A stretch of 64,000 nt of DNA from positions 65,988,617 through 66,052,616 of the forward strand of contig OY997588.1 in NCBI GenBank assembly GCA_963921825.1, in the 5' to 3' direction. Under the pieces are notes generated by a model. That model was not told the DNA's origin. It worked only from the letters and a program-made list of their open reading frames with translations, and made no database searches. Within the stretch, counting starts at the first letter, position 1; every line of letters starts with the position of its first letter. This document shows, piece by piece, positions 44,635 through 57,730 of the stretch. This stretch comes from Erodium maritimum. Lineage: Eukaryota > Streptophyta > Magnoliopsida > Geraniales > Geraniaceae. A program made the translations under genes and the position numbers.

Positions 44635-47600
44635 TTCCAATCTAAACTCCAATATGTCCCCATCGACTTTACATGTCTAACATGTTCAGGCAGTGACACT
44701 GCCTTAGTCAAAGGGGTGGCTATGTTATCATCTGTTGCAATATCGGTTATCTTCACTTCACCTCAGTTCAGTATTTATCTGATGAGGTGGATATGCCGCA
44801 GTACATGTTTGGATTTGTTATACGATCTAGGCTTTTAGCTTGCGTAATGGCCCTTGTGTTGTCGCAAGATGGATTCATCGGGCTGGATGGGTTTTTAATT
44901 ACACCCAACCCTGCCATGAATTTCCAAATCCACATAGCCTCCTTAGCTGCCTCTGCAGCATCCATGTACTTGGCCTCTATCGTAGATTCGGCAATGATAT
45001 CTTGCTTTACGCTCTCCCAGCTAAAGCTCTGCCATTCAGCGTAAACACATATCCTGATTGACTTCTAAAGTCATCTGGATTTGTCTTGGAAAACTAGCGT
45101 CTACTCATCCTTCGACGACTAGTTCAGCATCATCTTTCCCCCGGGTTAGAATGATGTCTACTGGTACAACATAAGGCTTACGAGACGTCTGGTGTCATAC
45201 ATGTCATGGCATATATGATCGATCCTGCCCCCAGGCGCATAGGATTCTCATCATCCTTTTCAGCTCATCAGGTGTCTTAGGACACTGAGTCTTGCTGAGA
45301 TGAATGCCATGACTAGTGGGTAAGAGTCCTTTCTTTGAATCGAGCATTAAGAACCTACTCAATGCCTTTTTCACATAGGTTCCCTGACTTAAATCCAAGA
45401 CTCTCTTGGTGCGATCTCTACATATCTTAATCCTTAATATATAAGAAGCATCGCCTAAGTCCTTTATTGAAAAACACTTCCTCAACCAAGCTTTAGTCTC
45501 GTGCAAGGTTGGGATGTCGTTTTCAATGAGAACCAGAAAGGTAATCTTGCTCCCACTAGCCTTCTTATAAACGCAAGATTCATCCTCGTTCTTGATTAAG
45601 CCAAGTGCAATTACAGCTTCATCAAAACGAAGGATCCAACTCCGAGAAGTTCGTTTCAATCCATATATGGATTTCAACAACTTATAAATCTTTCCTTTAT
45701 TCTTCGGATCGTCAAAACCTTTGGGCCGAGACATACAAATGTACTCAGTCAAATTTCCATTTAGGAAATCGGTTTTGACATCCACTTTCCATATCTCGTA
45801 ATTATGATACGCAGTTATGTCAAGAAGAATTTGGATCGATTTTGACCATAGCCACTAGGGAGAAGGTTTCCTCATAGTCAATCCATGCCTATAACCTTTC
45901 GCCACCAGTTGAGCTTTGTAGTTCAGAGGGTTGCCGTCCATGTCCATCTTCACCTTGAAGATCCATTTGCATCCGATGGTCATTACCCCATTGATGGGAT
46001 CAACCGGTTCCCAGACTCGGTTGTCCGACATGGATTGCATTTCCTCCCTCATGGCTCCCAGCCATAACTCGGAGTTGGGCCCATCCACGACTTCCTGAAA
46101 GGTGGCTGGATCATCGTGATCCACCATGACTTCATTGTCACCTCCGGATACCATATCTTGGAGGTGGAAGATTGATCCTTTCAAATCGCCTTGGACCTTC
46201 CGGAATTGTAACAGGAATTGGTTCTTACTCTACGACAATCTCTGGCTCCTTTCTACTGGGTTGCCAATTGGTTTAGACGGATCTGTACCATCCTGAATTT
46301 CTTCGAGATGCACAGTCCTCCCAATGACGTCTTTGGAAACAAAACTCCTTTTCCATAAAGACCCCGCCCCATGCGACGAACACCATGTTCTCACTGGGAT
46401 TGTAGAAATAGTATCCTCTTGTTGCTTTGGGATACCACACGAAGGTGCATATCTCAGATCTTGATTCGAGCTTAGTTGAAACCAAATGTTTTACATAAGC
46501 CTCATAACCACAAATCTTTAGGAAGGACAAAGCGGGCATCATCCCGTACCATTTTTAAAATGGTGTCCCTTCCACACCATTCGTCGAAGCCCGATTCACT
46601 ATGAATGCGGTCGTCTCTAGAGCAAAACCCCTAAAAGAGATTGGGAGATCAGTCCAACTAATCATGGAACAGACCATTGTCTAACAATGTCCGATTTCTC
46701 CGTTTGGCTACACCTTTCAACCACAGTGACCTAGGAGGAGTCCATTCCAAAAGGATCCCATTCTCTTTTAGATGATCTAATAACTCTGTGGTCAAGTATT
46801 TTCCACCTCGATCCAATCGAAGTGCCTTAATACCTTTGTCAAGCTGGTTTTCTACTATAGTCTTAAACTCTTTGAATTTATCAAAAGCTTCAGACTTATG
46901 TCTCACCGAATAGACATAACCATATTTACTGTAATCATCAGTAAATGTGATAAAGTAGCTAAAACCCCTCCTGGCAAGTGAACTTATTGGTCTACACACA
47001 TTCGAGTGTATCAGCCCCAATAATTCACCCGCCCTTTCATCGAGATCGATAAAGGGCACTTTAGTCATTTTGCCCATCAAACAAACCTTGCACCTATCGA
47101 TCGAATGGAATTCGAATGAACCTGAAAGCCCGCACTTCTGAAGTGCTGATAGGCGCTTCTTGTTTATGCGACCCAAATGACAGTACCATAACAGAGTTAG
47201 GTTTAAATCGTTGGATTTAGACCTCTTGGTATTAACGGAATATATAGAACTTGAGGAATTGTTACCCATATCTAATATGTACAATCCTCCAACCATGTCA
47301 GTACTGGTATAAAACATATCATTGCATAGAACATTGAAAACTCCATTTCCAATATTAACATTATATCCTTCCTTGTCAAACACGAATACAGATATAATAT
47401 TCCTACTAAAAGTAGGTATGCAATATACATTATACAATACTAAGACAAGGCCTCTTTGCAAAGCAAGACTCATGGATCCTACAGCAGTTGCCACAACTCT
47501 GAGGTCCATTTCGTGCTTTCCAAATCTCTCCTACTTTCAGCCACCATATATTAGTGCATGTGTGAGATTCAGTCATGGTATCTAATACCCATGAATCTTT

Positions 47601-47800
47601 GGAAGTAGAGAGATGTAGCTCTATAGAGTTAATACCGAATGAAGGCACGGTCCCACCGCCCTTCCTTAGATCATCCAGGTTTCCTGATGAAGGCGCAGTC
47701 CTACTGCCCTTCTTCAGATCATCCAGGCTATTTGATGAAGGCGCAGTCCCACTGCCCTTCTTCAGATCAGCCGTGAACTTCCTGTAATCCAGGTTCCAAT
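44635..47800 (-). pseudogene. Copia-B pol remnant lacking the RT active site
   Basis: Pieces matching Copia-A protease (47648-47430), integrase (47509-46658), linker (46542-46273), RT (46184-45855 and 45785-45204) and RNase H (44965-44768) appear in order but in different frames with stops. A GATCATCCAG...CTGCCCTTC unit is tandemly repeated near 47645-47770. In RT the sequence reads TFLVLIENDIPTLHE where Copia-A reads TFLVLYVDDILLIGNDIPT, so 21 nt including YVDD are gone near 45530. The element cannot make its own functional RT. Confidence 0.85.
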
Positions 47801-47904
47801 GACCAGGCTGTTGGCAGTAGAAGCAGACATTCTCAGGTGTCTCATCTTTCCTGCCAAGTGCGCATGGGCCCAGCCCTTGCCACTTCCAATTCCCTTGTTG
47901 ACCA

Positions 47905-48138
47905 TCAGAATATCCTTGGATCCCAGATCCCTGAGATATTCTTCTCAGCAGTTAATGACACTTCATGTAACTCTAATATGGTCTTAGAGACAGCCTTGTC
48001 AAGGACATATTCTTTGCGTTCAGACTTGAGGACTATCCTCAAAATTCTGTACCAGTCCAAATAGTTTGTCCCATTTAGCTTGACCCTGTCAAGAATGGTT
48101 TTTAATGACAAACTATTAATGTTCGCTGAATTTGCCAT
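47905..48138 (-). pseudogene. Copia-B gag remnant with internal deletion
   Basis: It starts MANSANINSLSLKTILDRVK, follows Copia-A gag to about residue 48 (EYVLDKAV), then jumps to the region equal to Copia-A residues about 189-205 (KTILELHEVSLTAEKN) and stops soon after. Roughly 140 codons of gag are missing. A zinc-knuckle trace (VCFYCQQPGHW) remains downstream near 47830-47800, out of frame. Confidence 0.85.
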
Positions 48139-49693
48139 TTGATCTACAACAGATAAAATTCAATCAGTAAACTGAATAAATTTTATGAAGATCAAGCTTA
48201 AACACCAACAATCAATTCTAAACCTTTAGAATCTGAAACCAAGATCCTTGATTCACTCGATTAAGCTGAACTAATGCTCACCACTTAATCGAGCTATGTA
48301 GGTAGGACTCCATCCAATCACATCCAATGTGACTCTTGGCTAGGGTATGTACTTATGTACACGACTTACCCTATCTGTTACCCTAGCTCAACCTCAGGCT
48401 GAGAATCGTAGTCGGGTCCACCAATTTTCAACTATGGCTCGTCACTATGTAGGTGCTCCGCTAATGCGCACGACACCCACATATGTCGTCCAAACCTACT
48501 ACCCCGCTTTCCCATGGATGCTCCGCTAATGCGCACGACACCCATAGGACGGGGAGGTAGTAAGGTGTTGATAATTGGGAGGTATCGGACATGACCCGTT
48601 TTTACTTGTCCGGTTGTGTTTAAAACTTTGACACATCCTAGATGCGATGAGCACATCAACTACATTCCAAATGAAATGATGCCTCAAATTACATCCAATG
48701 TAATTCTTCCTTCGAACCCGTCAACTACATCCAATGTAATGACGATTCTAAGGGCTCACACACAAGGATTAAAATTCCAATTTTATCTTTGCATGTGAGG
48801 TGATATGCTCGGTAAATAAAGTTAAGCATGCAATTCTAAAACACAGAATTAATCATGCATAATTTAAACCAAGCATAAAGCGATAAATATGCACATAATA
48901 GCCCCCTAAACTAACTCCCACTAGCTTCTTGAGCTCCACCGACTCCAAGACGATGCCAACACCCGAAAAGCCACCAAATGACCTTTTCGCCCTTTCTTCA
49001 TCTTGAGTAAAATATTACAATTTAATACACGACTCGCAGGTCGGGAATAAATAAATATTACAAACAAGTGGTTCGACGACCACACCTTGAAAGAATAATT
49101 ACACGCTAACACTAACGGCTCGCAGGCCGTGAAAAGCGATAAATAATTAAATTGAGCTCGGGGCTATTATGTACACCATGCCAACATCACATCACACATC
49201 GTGTTATCAAACAAGCATGTTATCAAACATCATGTGATTTTCCGTTTTTAATTAATAGCCAAGTTTCGAAATTTTTTGATGCTCGGTTTATCGAAACCGT
49301 TCAAAAATGAAACTTTTGAACATTTGATCTTCGAGTTCATCATGACGGTTCCAAACTCGTCATAACTAACAAAACGGTTTAGCCTTGGCATATCAACCAT
49401 CCAATGGTCATGCTTGGCCTAGCTCCGTCCAACGGAGCCCCGTTCGGTCCCGGTTTCGGCTCCCCGAGAGTCCCGCTCCCGAGACCCAAAAAATCAAAAT
49501 TTTTTCAAAATTTCCAGATTTGAAATAATTTTCAAAAATTCATTTTACATGCATTAAATCCATGAACAAGAATTTAAAACATGTTATCAAACAATTTAGC
49601 AAAACATCATGCCAAAAAACGAAACTTTCAAGCAAAACCAAAACTTTGAACACCGTCTTGTGAATCCCGAAGGTAGCACGGCTCTGATACCAC

Positions 49694-51381
49694 TGTTGGG
49701 TCTCGAGGTAGGGTTGGAGATGAACCAACTCGCAGCGGAAAATCAATGAAAACCAAGAGACAATTAGAACCATGAAACAACTAACAAAGAATGGATTAAC
49801 AAGAGAAAAATTCAGCACTAGTTCTTACCAAAACAAGAACACCGGTTAACGAATGATTGGCTTGAGTCTCCAAGACGCCTACGTATCCACATGGGAATCA
49901 AAGCCACGTAGTTCTTCTCTTTGAGGACTCAAGAACACAAACATGGAGGTGGAAACTAGCCAAACCCGAAATGGCCATGGAAGAGGGAGAGAAAATGTGT
50001 TTCCTATTCTTGTCTTGTCTTTGTTATGTTGAAAAAAGATGACTTAAACATAACAAAACCCATACTTGTCCAACTAAAGGCATGGGACAAGTATGGTGTC
50101 AAGTAAGGTGTAAATAGGACAAAGTATGGCAAGACAAGATTGGGTTAGGTGGTGAATCACCAATGCCTTAATCCTTGTCTTGCTTACTTAGTACTAATTA
50201 ATCAAGACTTGATTAATTAGTTCCATGGGCCTTGGTTGCATGGGCCTTTCATGGGCCTCTTGGAACATGGCCCGTGGCCATTTCCAACGAGGTCCCGTGA
50301 TTCGCTCATCGCCTCCATGCCTTCCATACCGGAAATGTCCAACATTATCCGATGCGATCAATCCCAAGACTCCAAGCCTTGTCTCGATCCGTAAAGTCCT
50401 ATTCACTTACGGGCACATGATCCAAAACCCAGTTTTGGTCATGTCCCGAGACAACTCCCTTTTGGCCATTCTCCATAAATGTGTCAATGAGTTTCATCCT
50501 CCGGTGTTACCCTTAGGTTTATGCATGTCAATAGATCAACGTAAAATCCCATTTTACTTGATCCTATTTAAGTGGCAACTAACGAGACTTTAGTATTGCC
50601 TGACACTACATAACGAATCGACCCTATCGATTCTAACCTTTCCGTCGTCCCTGTCATTACCCTTTTATCTCCGATATCCTGATTGAGATAAGGCATAGAG
50701 TCGTCATCCTTATTATTCTCAATCACCGTTCCTTGATATGTGAGATGACTGAAGATATGATACCCAGTATCATGTGCATGGCCATGCTATTCTTCCAGTC
50801 ACTCTCGATCAAGTGGCCGAGAACCGATATCTTTCCCATACCTTAGTATGAGGGATAAATCCCTTAGCCGTCTTTCGTGTCACTCATGTAGCCCGTCCCC
50901 AAGCCAATCCTGGCCGTTATGGAAGCCCTGTTACGGACAACGTTAGGCTCAGGTCAAACTCAGTTGTTGACTACATAGCGATCACAAAGACTCCTTGGTC
51001 TAAGGATACATGACAAGCTACAACACTGAATATGTTCATGACTTAATCTATGGCACATATTCAGGGCGGGTCGTCCAATATCATGTCCCACATGATATCT
51101 ATGATCAGACTCCGGAATCCCATTCCAATGACTAACAGAACGTAAGCCATAAAGAGCCATCTTTCATACTAGTCGCTTCTAGTGAAGCTTTGTTGACTAG
51201 GGACCCATCGAGTGTGATCTATCTCGATCTATGGTTCTATTCGCATGGTGGGCATAGATCAGAGCACACATCGATATATTACTCCAACACATAAGTAATA
51301 TAAAGCCGCTTTAATTTTATTGCTAACGATGATATATACATTTGGACATTTATGATTGAGCTACGGGCACTAAGACTAACA
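49694..51381 (-). repeat. 5' LTR of Copia-B (1688 bp)
   Basis: Same length as its partner. The PBS TGGTATCAGAGC (element strand) lies at 49681-49692, next to it. Confidence 0.95.
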
Positions 51382-54300
51382 AATCATACCCCCATTTGCC
51401 TTCTTGTAAACGCAAGGTTCATCTTCATTCTTGATAAAGCCAAATCCAATTACAGCTTCATCAAAACGAAGGTTCCAACTCCGAGAAGCTTGTTTCAATC
51501 CATAAATGGATTTCAACAACTTACAAATCTTTCCCTTATTCTTCGGATCGACAAAACCTTCGGGTTGAGACATATAAACGTCCTCCGACAAATTTCCGTT
51601 TAGGAAAGCGGTTTTGACATCCATTTGCCATATCTCGTAATCGTGATATGCAGCTATGGCAAGAAGAATTCGGATAGATTTGACCATAGCCACTGGGGAA
51701 AAGGTTTCCTCATAGTCAATCCCTTGGATCTGCCTATAACCTTTCGCCACTAGTCGGGCTTTGTAGGTCTGAGGGTTGCCTTCCATGTCCATCTTCACCT
51801 TGAAGATCCATTTGCATCCGATGGTTCTTACACCACCGATGGGATCAACCAGTTCCCAGACTTGGTTGTCCGACATGGATTGCATTTCCTCCCTCATGGC
51901 TCCCAGCCATAACTCAGAGTCGGGTCCGTCCACAGCTTCCTGAAATGTAGCTGGATCATCGTGATCCACCACAAGCTCACCGTCACCTCCAGACACAAAG
52001 TAACCATATCTCGGAGGTGGACGACTAACCCTTTCAGATCGCCTTGGACCTTCTGGAATTGTTGCAGGAACTGGTCCTTGCTCTACGACCATCTCAGGCT
52101 CTTCTACAGGGTTGTCCAGTGGATCAGTTGGATCTGTACCACCCTGAATTTCTTCTAGATGTACAACCCTCCCACTGACGTCTTTGGAAATAAACTCCCT
52201 TTCCATAAAGACCCCACCCCGAGCGACGAACACCGTGTTCTCGCTGGGTTTGTAGAAGTAGTACCCCATTGTTTCTTTGGGATACCCAACGAAGGTGCAT
52301 TTATCAGATCTTGGTTCGAGCTTAGTCGGAACTAAACGTTTCACATAAGCCTCGCAACCCCAAATCTTTAGGAAGGACAAAACGGGCTTTCTCCCGCGCC
52401 ATTTCTCAAATGGTGTCCCTTCCACAGCCTTCGTCGGAGCCCGATTCAAAATGAATGCGGCCGTCTCCAGAGCATAACCCCAGAAAGAGATTGGGAGATC
52501 AGTCCCACTAATCATGGACCGGACCATATCCAATAAAGTCCGATTTCTCCGTTCGGACACACCATTCAATTGTGGTGTTCCGGGAGGAGTCCATTCTGAA
52601 AGGATCCCACTTTCTGCTAGATGATATAAAAACTCTGTGGTCAAGTATTCTCCACCTCGATCTGATCGAAGTGCTTTAATACTTTTCCCGAGCTGGTTTT
52701 CTACTTCCGTCTTAAACTCTTTGAATTTATCAAAAGCTTCAGACTTATGTCTCATCAAATAGACATAACCATATCTACTGAAGTCGTCAGTAAATGTGAT
52801 AAAGTAGCTAAAACCCCTCCTGGCAAGTGTGCTCATTGGTCCACACACATCCGAGTGTATTAGCCCCAATAAGTCACCCGCCCTTTCACCGCGACCGATG
52901 AAGGGCGCTTTAGTCAGTTTTCCCATCAAACAAGATTCGCATCTATCAATCGAATGAAATTCGAATAGACTAAGAAGTCCACACTTGTGAAGTGTTGATA
53001 TGCGTTTCTCGTTTATGTGGCCTAAACGACAATGCCATAAAAGAGTTTGGTCTAAATCATTGGACTTAGACCTCTTGGTATTTACATTATATATAGAGCT
53101 TGAGGCATTGTTATCCATATCCAATATGTACAATCCTCCAACCATTTTGGCGCTAGCATAAAATATATCATTGCATAAAATATTGAAAATCCCATTTCCA
53201 ACATCAAAATTGTATCCTTCCTTGTCCAACAAAGAAATAGATACAATATTCCTACTGAAAGTAGGTACACAATATACATTGTTCAAAACAAAAACTAGCC
53301 CACTTGGCAAAAGAAGACTTATGGATCCTACAGCAGTCGCCACAACTCTAGTCTTGTTGCCCACTCTGAGGTCCACCTCGTCCTTCTTCAAGCTTCTCCT
53401 ACCTTCCAGCCACTGCACATTAGTACAAATGTGAGATTCAGCCCCGGTATCCAATACCCATGAATCTTTGGAAGTAGTGAGATTTAGCTCTATAAAGAAA
53501 ATACCTGATGAAGGCACAGTCCCACCGCCCTTCTTCAGATCATCCAGAAACTTCCTGCAATCTTTCTTCCAGTGACCAGGCTGTTGACAGTAGAAGCAGA
53601 CATTCTCGACATCCTTCCCCTTCCTTGAGGACTCCCCAGTCCTAGGAGGGTTAGGACGCTTCGGATGCCTCATCTTTCCTGCCAAGTGCATAGGGGCCTT
53701 GCCCTTACCACTAACAGTTCCCTTATTCTTGAAACTGTTTCCCTGTCTGACCATCAGAACATCCTTGGATCCCTGATCCTTGACGTTCTTTTCAGCAGTT
53801 ACCAACATTCCATGCAACTCTGAAATGGTCTTGTCCATATCGTGCATATGATAGTTCATGACGAACGTAGCATATGAACGAGGAAGGGAACGCAGAACCA
53901 CATCCGCTGCCATCTCGTTCTCTATCTTAAGACCCAGTCGATTAAGATGTTCGAGATGCCCCTTCATCTTTAGGACATGAGGACCCACGGAGACTCCTGC
54001 TGACATTTTGCAGGAGAGAAGTTCATTAAGGACATTGTATCTCACGATACGTGCCCTTTCCTTGAACATACCCTTTATGATCCCCATCATAGTATATGGG
54101 TCATCAGAGTACTCCATGAACTGGTCTTGGAGATCAGACTCCATGCAGCCCAGCATAATACATGCCACATCTATAGAATCGCTAAGGTGCTTTTGGTATG
54201 CATCCTTAACGGCCCTAATGGCATTATTAGCTGGCTCCTCAGGGATAGCCTGGTCTAGGACATATTCTTTGCGCTCGAATTTGAGGACTATCCTCAAGTT

Positions 54301-54396
54301 TCTGTCCCAGTCCAAGTAGTTTGTCCCACTTAGCTTGATCCTATCAAGAATGGTTTTTAGTGACAAACTACTATTGTTCGCTGAAGTACTTGCCAT
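51382..54396 (-). CDS. Copia-A gag-protease-integrase-RT start (part 1)
   Basis: It opens with MASTSANNSSLSLKTILDRI and encodes 1005 codons up to the Copia-B insertion. Gag has a CCHC knuckle at C267, C270, H275 and C280. The protease has DTGAES at 316-321. Integrase has its zinc site at H455, H460, C486 and C489 and its catalytic triad at D516, D579 and E615 (35 residues between the last two). RT begins near residue 865 (GCKWIFKVKMDMEGNPQTYK). No stop or frameshift was seen in this part. It continues at 42923 after the nested element. Confidence 0.95.
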
Positions 54397-55931
54397 TTGA
54401 TCTACACGACAAACAAAATATAATCAGTAAACTGAATAAATTTTATGAAGATCAAGTTCAAACACCAACCAATTGATTCTAAACCTTTAGAACCTAAAAC
54501 CAAGATCCTTGATTCACCCGATTAAGCTGAACTAATGCTCACTACTTAATCGAGCTATGTAGGTAGGACTCCATCCAATCACATCCAATGTGACTCTTGG
54601 CTAGGGTATGTACTCATGTACACGGCTTACCCTATCTAATACCCTAGCTCAACCTCAGGCTGAGAATCGTAGTCGGGTCCACCAATTTTCAACTATGGCC
54701 CGTCACTATGTGGGTGCTCCGCTAATGCGCACGACACCTACACATGTCGTCCAAACCTACTACCCCGCTTTCCCATGGATGCTCCGCTAATGCGCACGAC
54801 ACCCATAGGACGGGGAGGTAGTAAGGTGTTGATAATTGGGAGGTATCGGACATGACCCGTTTTTACTTGTCCGGTTGTGTTTTAAACTTTTGGCACATCC
54901 TAGATGCGATGAGCACATCAACTACATTCCAAATGTAATGATGCCTCCAATTACATCCAATGTAATTCTTCCTTCGAACCCGTCAACTACATCCAATGTA
55001 ATGACGATTCTAAGGGCTCACAGACAATGATTAAAACCAATTTTATCTTTGCATGTGAGGTGATATGCTCGGTAAATTAAGTTAAGCATGCAATTCTAAA
55101 ACACATAGAAAAGATCATGCAAAAACTAAACCAAGCATAAAGCGTTAAATATGTACATAATAGCCCACTAAACTAACTCCCACTAGCTTCTTGAGCTCCA
55201 CCGACTCCAAGCCGATGTCAAAACCCGAGAAGCCACCAAATGACCTTTTCGCCCTTTCTTCGTCTTGAGTAAAATATTACAATTTAATACACGACTCGCA
55301 GGTCGGGAATTAATAAATATTACAAATAAGTGGTACGACGACCACACCTCGAAAAAATAATTACACGCTAACTCTAACGGCTCGCAGGCCGTGAAAAGCG
55401 ATAAATAATTAAATCAAACTCGGGGCTATTATGTACACCATGCCAACATCACATCACACATCGTGTTATCAAACAAGCATGTTATCAAACATCATGTGAT
55501 TTTCCGGTTTTAATTAATTGCCAAGTTTCGAAAATTTTTGATACTCGGTTTATCGAAACCGTTCAAAATTGAAACTTTTGAACATTTGATTTTTGAGTTC
55601 ATCAAGACGGTTCCAAACTCGTCATGACTAACAAAACGGTTTAGCTCGGCATATTGACCATCCAATGGTCATGCTTGGCCTAGCTCCGTCCAACGGAGCC
55701 CCGTTCGGTCCCGGTTTCGGCTCCCCGAGAGTCCCGCTCCCGAGACCCGAAAAATCAAATTTTTTTCAAAAATTCCAGATTTGATAAACTTTTCAAAAAT
55801 TCATTTTTCATGCATTAAACCCATAAACAAGAATTTAAAACATGTTATCAAACAATTTAGCAAATTAACATGCAAAACCGAAACTAGCAAGCAAAACCGA
55901 AAGTTCTCTTGTGAATCCCGAAGGTAGCACG
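54397..55931 (-). other. Long untranslated leader of Copia-A
   Basis: About 1.5 kb between PBS and gag without coding. It carries the twice-used phrase GCTCCGCTAATGCGCACGAC (near 54718 and 54781) and several ACATCCAATGTAAT phrases. A similar leader in Copia-B covers 48139-49680, which shows the two are close relatives. Confidence 0.75.
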
Positions 55932-55943
55932 GCTCTGATACCA
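55932..55943 (-). other. Primer-binding site of Copia-A (tRNA-iMet)
   Basis: TGGTATCAGAGC on the element strand, one base inside the 5' LTR. Confidence 0.9.
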
Positions 55944-55944
55944 C

Positions 55945-57620
55945 TGTTGGGTCTCGATGGAGGGTATGAACACATACTTGCAGCGGAAATAACTCGAGAC
56001 CATGTCATAGAACACTACCAAATATTAGATACACAAGAGAATAAACAATATGGATGTTTCCTTACCAACTAGTTCAAGAAAAGGAAGAGAACACCAAAGA
56101 AACGATGATCGGCTTGAGTCTCCAAGACGCCTACGTATCCAAATGGAATCAAAGCCACGTAGTTCTTCTTTAGATGACTCAAGAACACAACAAGAGGGGG
56201 GAAAAGTGCCAAACTCGAAATTGTAGTGTGAGAGGGAGAGAAGTTGTGTTTCTATTCTTGTCTTATGATTTGTTGTAGGAAAAAGATGACTTAAACCATC
56301 AACAACCATCAAGGACAAGTAAGGTGTGAAGCATGGTGTGAAGTAAGACAAGCATGGTGCTAAGTATGGCAAGACAAGATGGGTTAGGTGGTGAATCACC
56401 AACACCTTAATCCTTGTCTTGCTTACTTAGTACTAATTAATCAAGACTTGATTAATTAGTTCCATGGGCCTTGGTTGCATGGGCCTTTCATGGGCCTCTT
56501 GGAACATGGCCCATGGCCATTCCCAACGAGGTCCCGTGACGTGCTCATCGCCTCCAAGCCTTCCATACCGGAAATGTCCAACATTATCCGACGCGATCAA
56601 TCCCAAGACTCCAAGCCTTGTCTTGATCCGTAATGTCCTATTCACTTACGGGCACATGACCCAAAACCCAGTTTTGGTCATGTCCCGAGACAACTCTCTT
56701 TTGGCCATTCTCCATAAATGTGTCAATGAGTTTCATCCTTCGGTGTGACCCTTAGGTCTATGCATGTCGATAGATCAACGTAAAATCCCATTTTACTTGA
56801 TCCTATATAAGTGGCAACTAACGAGACTTTAGTATTGCCTGACACTACATAGCGAATCGAACCAATCGATTCTAACCTTTCCGTCCTCCCTGTCATTATC
56901 CTTTTATCTCCGATATCCTGATTGAGATAAGGCATAGAGCCGTCATCCTTATTATTCTCAATCACTGTTCCTTGATATGTGAGATGACTGAATATATGAT
57001 ACCTAGTATCATGTGCATGGCCATGCTATTCTTTCAGTCACTCTCGATCAAGCGGCCGAGAACCGATATCTTTCCCATACCTCAGTATGAGGGATAAATC
57101 CCTTAGCCGTCTTTCGTGTCACTCATGCAACCCGTCCCCAAGCCAATCCTGGCCGTTATGGAAGCCCTGTTACGGACAACGTTAGGCTCAGGTCAAACTT
57201 AGTTGTTGACTGCATAGTGATCACAAAGACTCCTTGGTCTAAGGATACATGACAAGCTACGACACTGAATATGTTAATGACTCAATCTATGGCACATATT
57301 CAGGGCGGGTCGTCCAATATCATGTCCCACATGATATCTATGATCAGACTCCGGAATCCCATTCCAATGACTAACAGAACGTAAGCCATGAAGAGCCATC
57401 TTTCATACTAGTCGCTTCTAGTGAAGCTTTATTGACTAGGGACCCATCGAGTGTGATCCATCTCGATCTATGGTTCTATTCGCATGGTGGGCATAGATCA
57501 GAAATCACATCGATATATTACTCCAACACATAAGTAATAGAAAGCCGCTTTAATCTTATTGCTAATGATGATATATACATTTGGACATTTATGATTGAAC
57601 TACGGGCACTAAGACTAACA
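55945..57620 (-). repeat. 5' LTR of Copia-A (1676 bp)
   Basis: It has the same length and apparently the same sequence as the 3' LTR. About 70% of it is similar to the Copia-B and solo LTRs, but its 3' end on the element strand differs (TATGAACACATACTTGCAG versus TTGGAGATGAACCAACTCG), which marks a separate subfamily. Confidence 0.95.
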
Positions 57621-57730
57621 GGCTCGACGGTCGGCACCCTCCCTGGTGCCCCTGCTGACCGTCCCCGCCGGCCTCGCGTGGGTGCCTGGCCCCGTGTTCC
57701 TGATGGTCGTCCCCGCTTACCGCGAGCCAT
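57621..57730 (-). CDS. N-terminal gag fragment of the chromovirus
   Basis: ATG at 57730 opens a very basic start, MARGKRGRPSGTRGQAPTRG, and runs about 36 codons to the point where Copia-A inserted (TSD GGCTC, 57621-57625). The same frame resumes at about 38525 on the other side, reading ADYAEAQGTPVGEDRR, and continues to the TGA at 38354. The gag start is therefore cut off from the rest by 19 kb. The stretch 57731-58388 is the untranslated leader. Confidence 0.85.

Larger units (their letters stand above)
42929..51381 (-). mobile_element. Copia-B: defective Angela-type copia element
   Basis: The 8453-bp element is flanked by perfect AATCA (42924-42928 and 51382-51386), inserted in Copia-A just upstream of its YVDD codons. 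LTRs are 42929-44616 and 49694-51381, 1688 bp each, with two differences seen (near 43507 and 44288). The PBS is 49681-49692. Coding between 44617 and 48138 is clearly broken: a large gag deletion, loss of the RT YVDD motif, and several frameshifts and stops. It still has all cis parts needed to be copied (LTRs, PBS, leader, purine tract). Confidence 0.95.
38531..57620 (-). mobile_element. Copia-A: Angela/BARE-type copia element with nested guests
   Basis: The 19,090-bp element lies between perfect GGCTC duplications (38526-38530 and 57621-57625), inserted in the chromovirus gag. LTRs are 55945-57620 (5') and 38531-40206 (3'), 1676 bp each and identical as far as I could compare. The PBS is 55932-55943. 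Internal coding is split by Copia-B (42929-51381) and a solo LTR (40904-42590). Without both guests and their extra TSD copies, the three coding parts (51382-54396, 42591-42923, 40221-40898) are 3015, 333 and 678 nt, all multiples of three in one frame. That gives about 1341 codons plus a stop. Gag-protease wording (GIFFIELNLTTSKDSWVLDTG) matches the Angela lineage. Confidence 0.95.
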
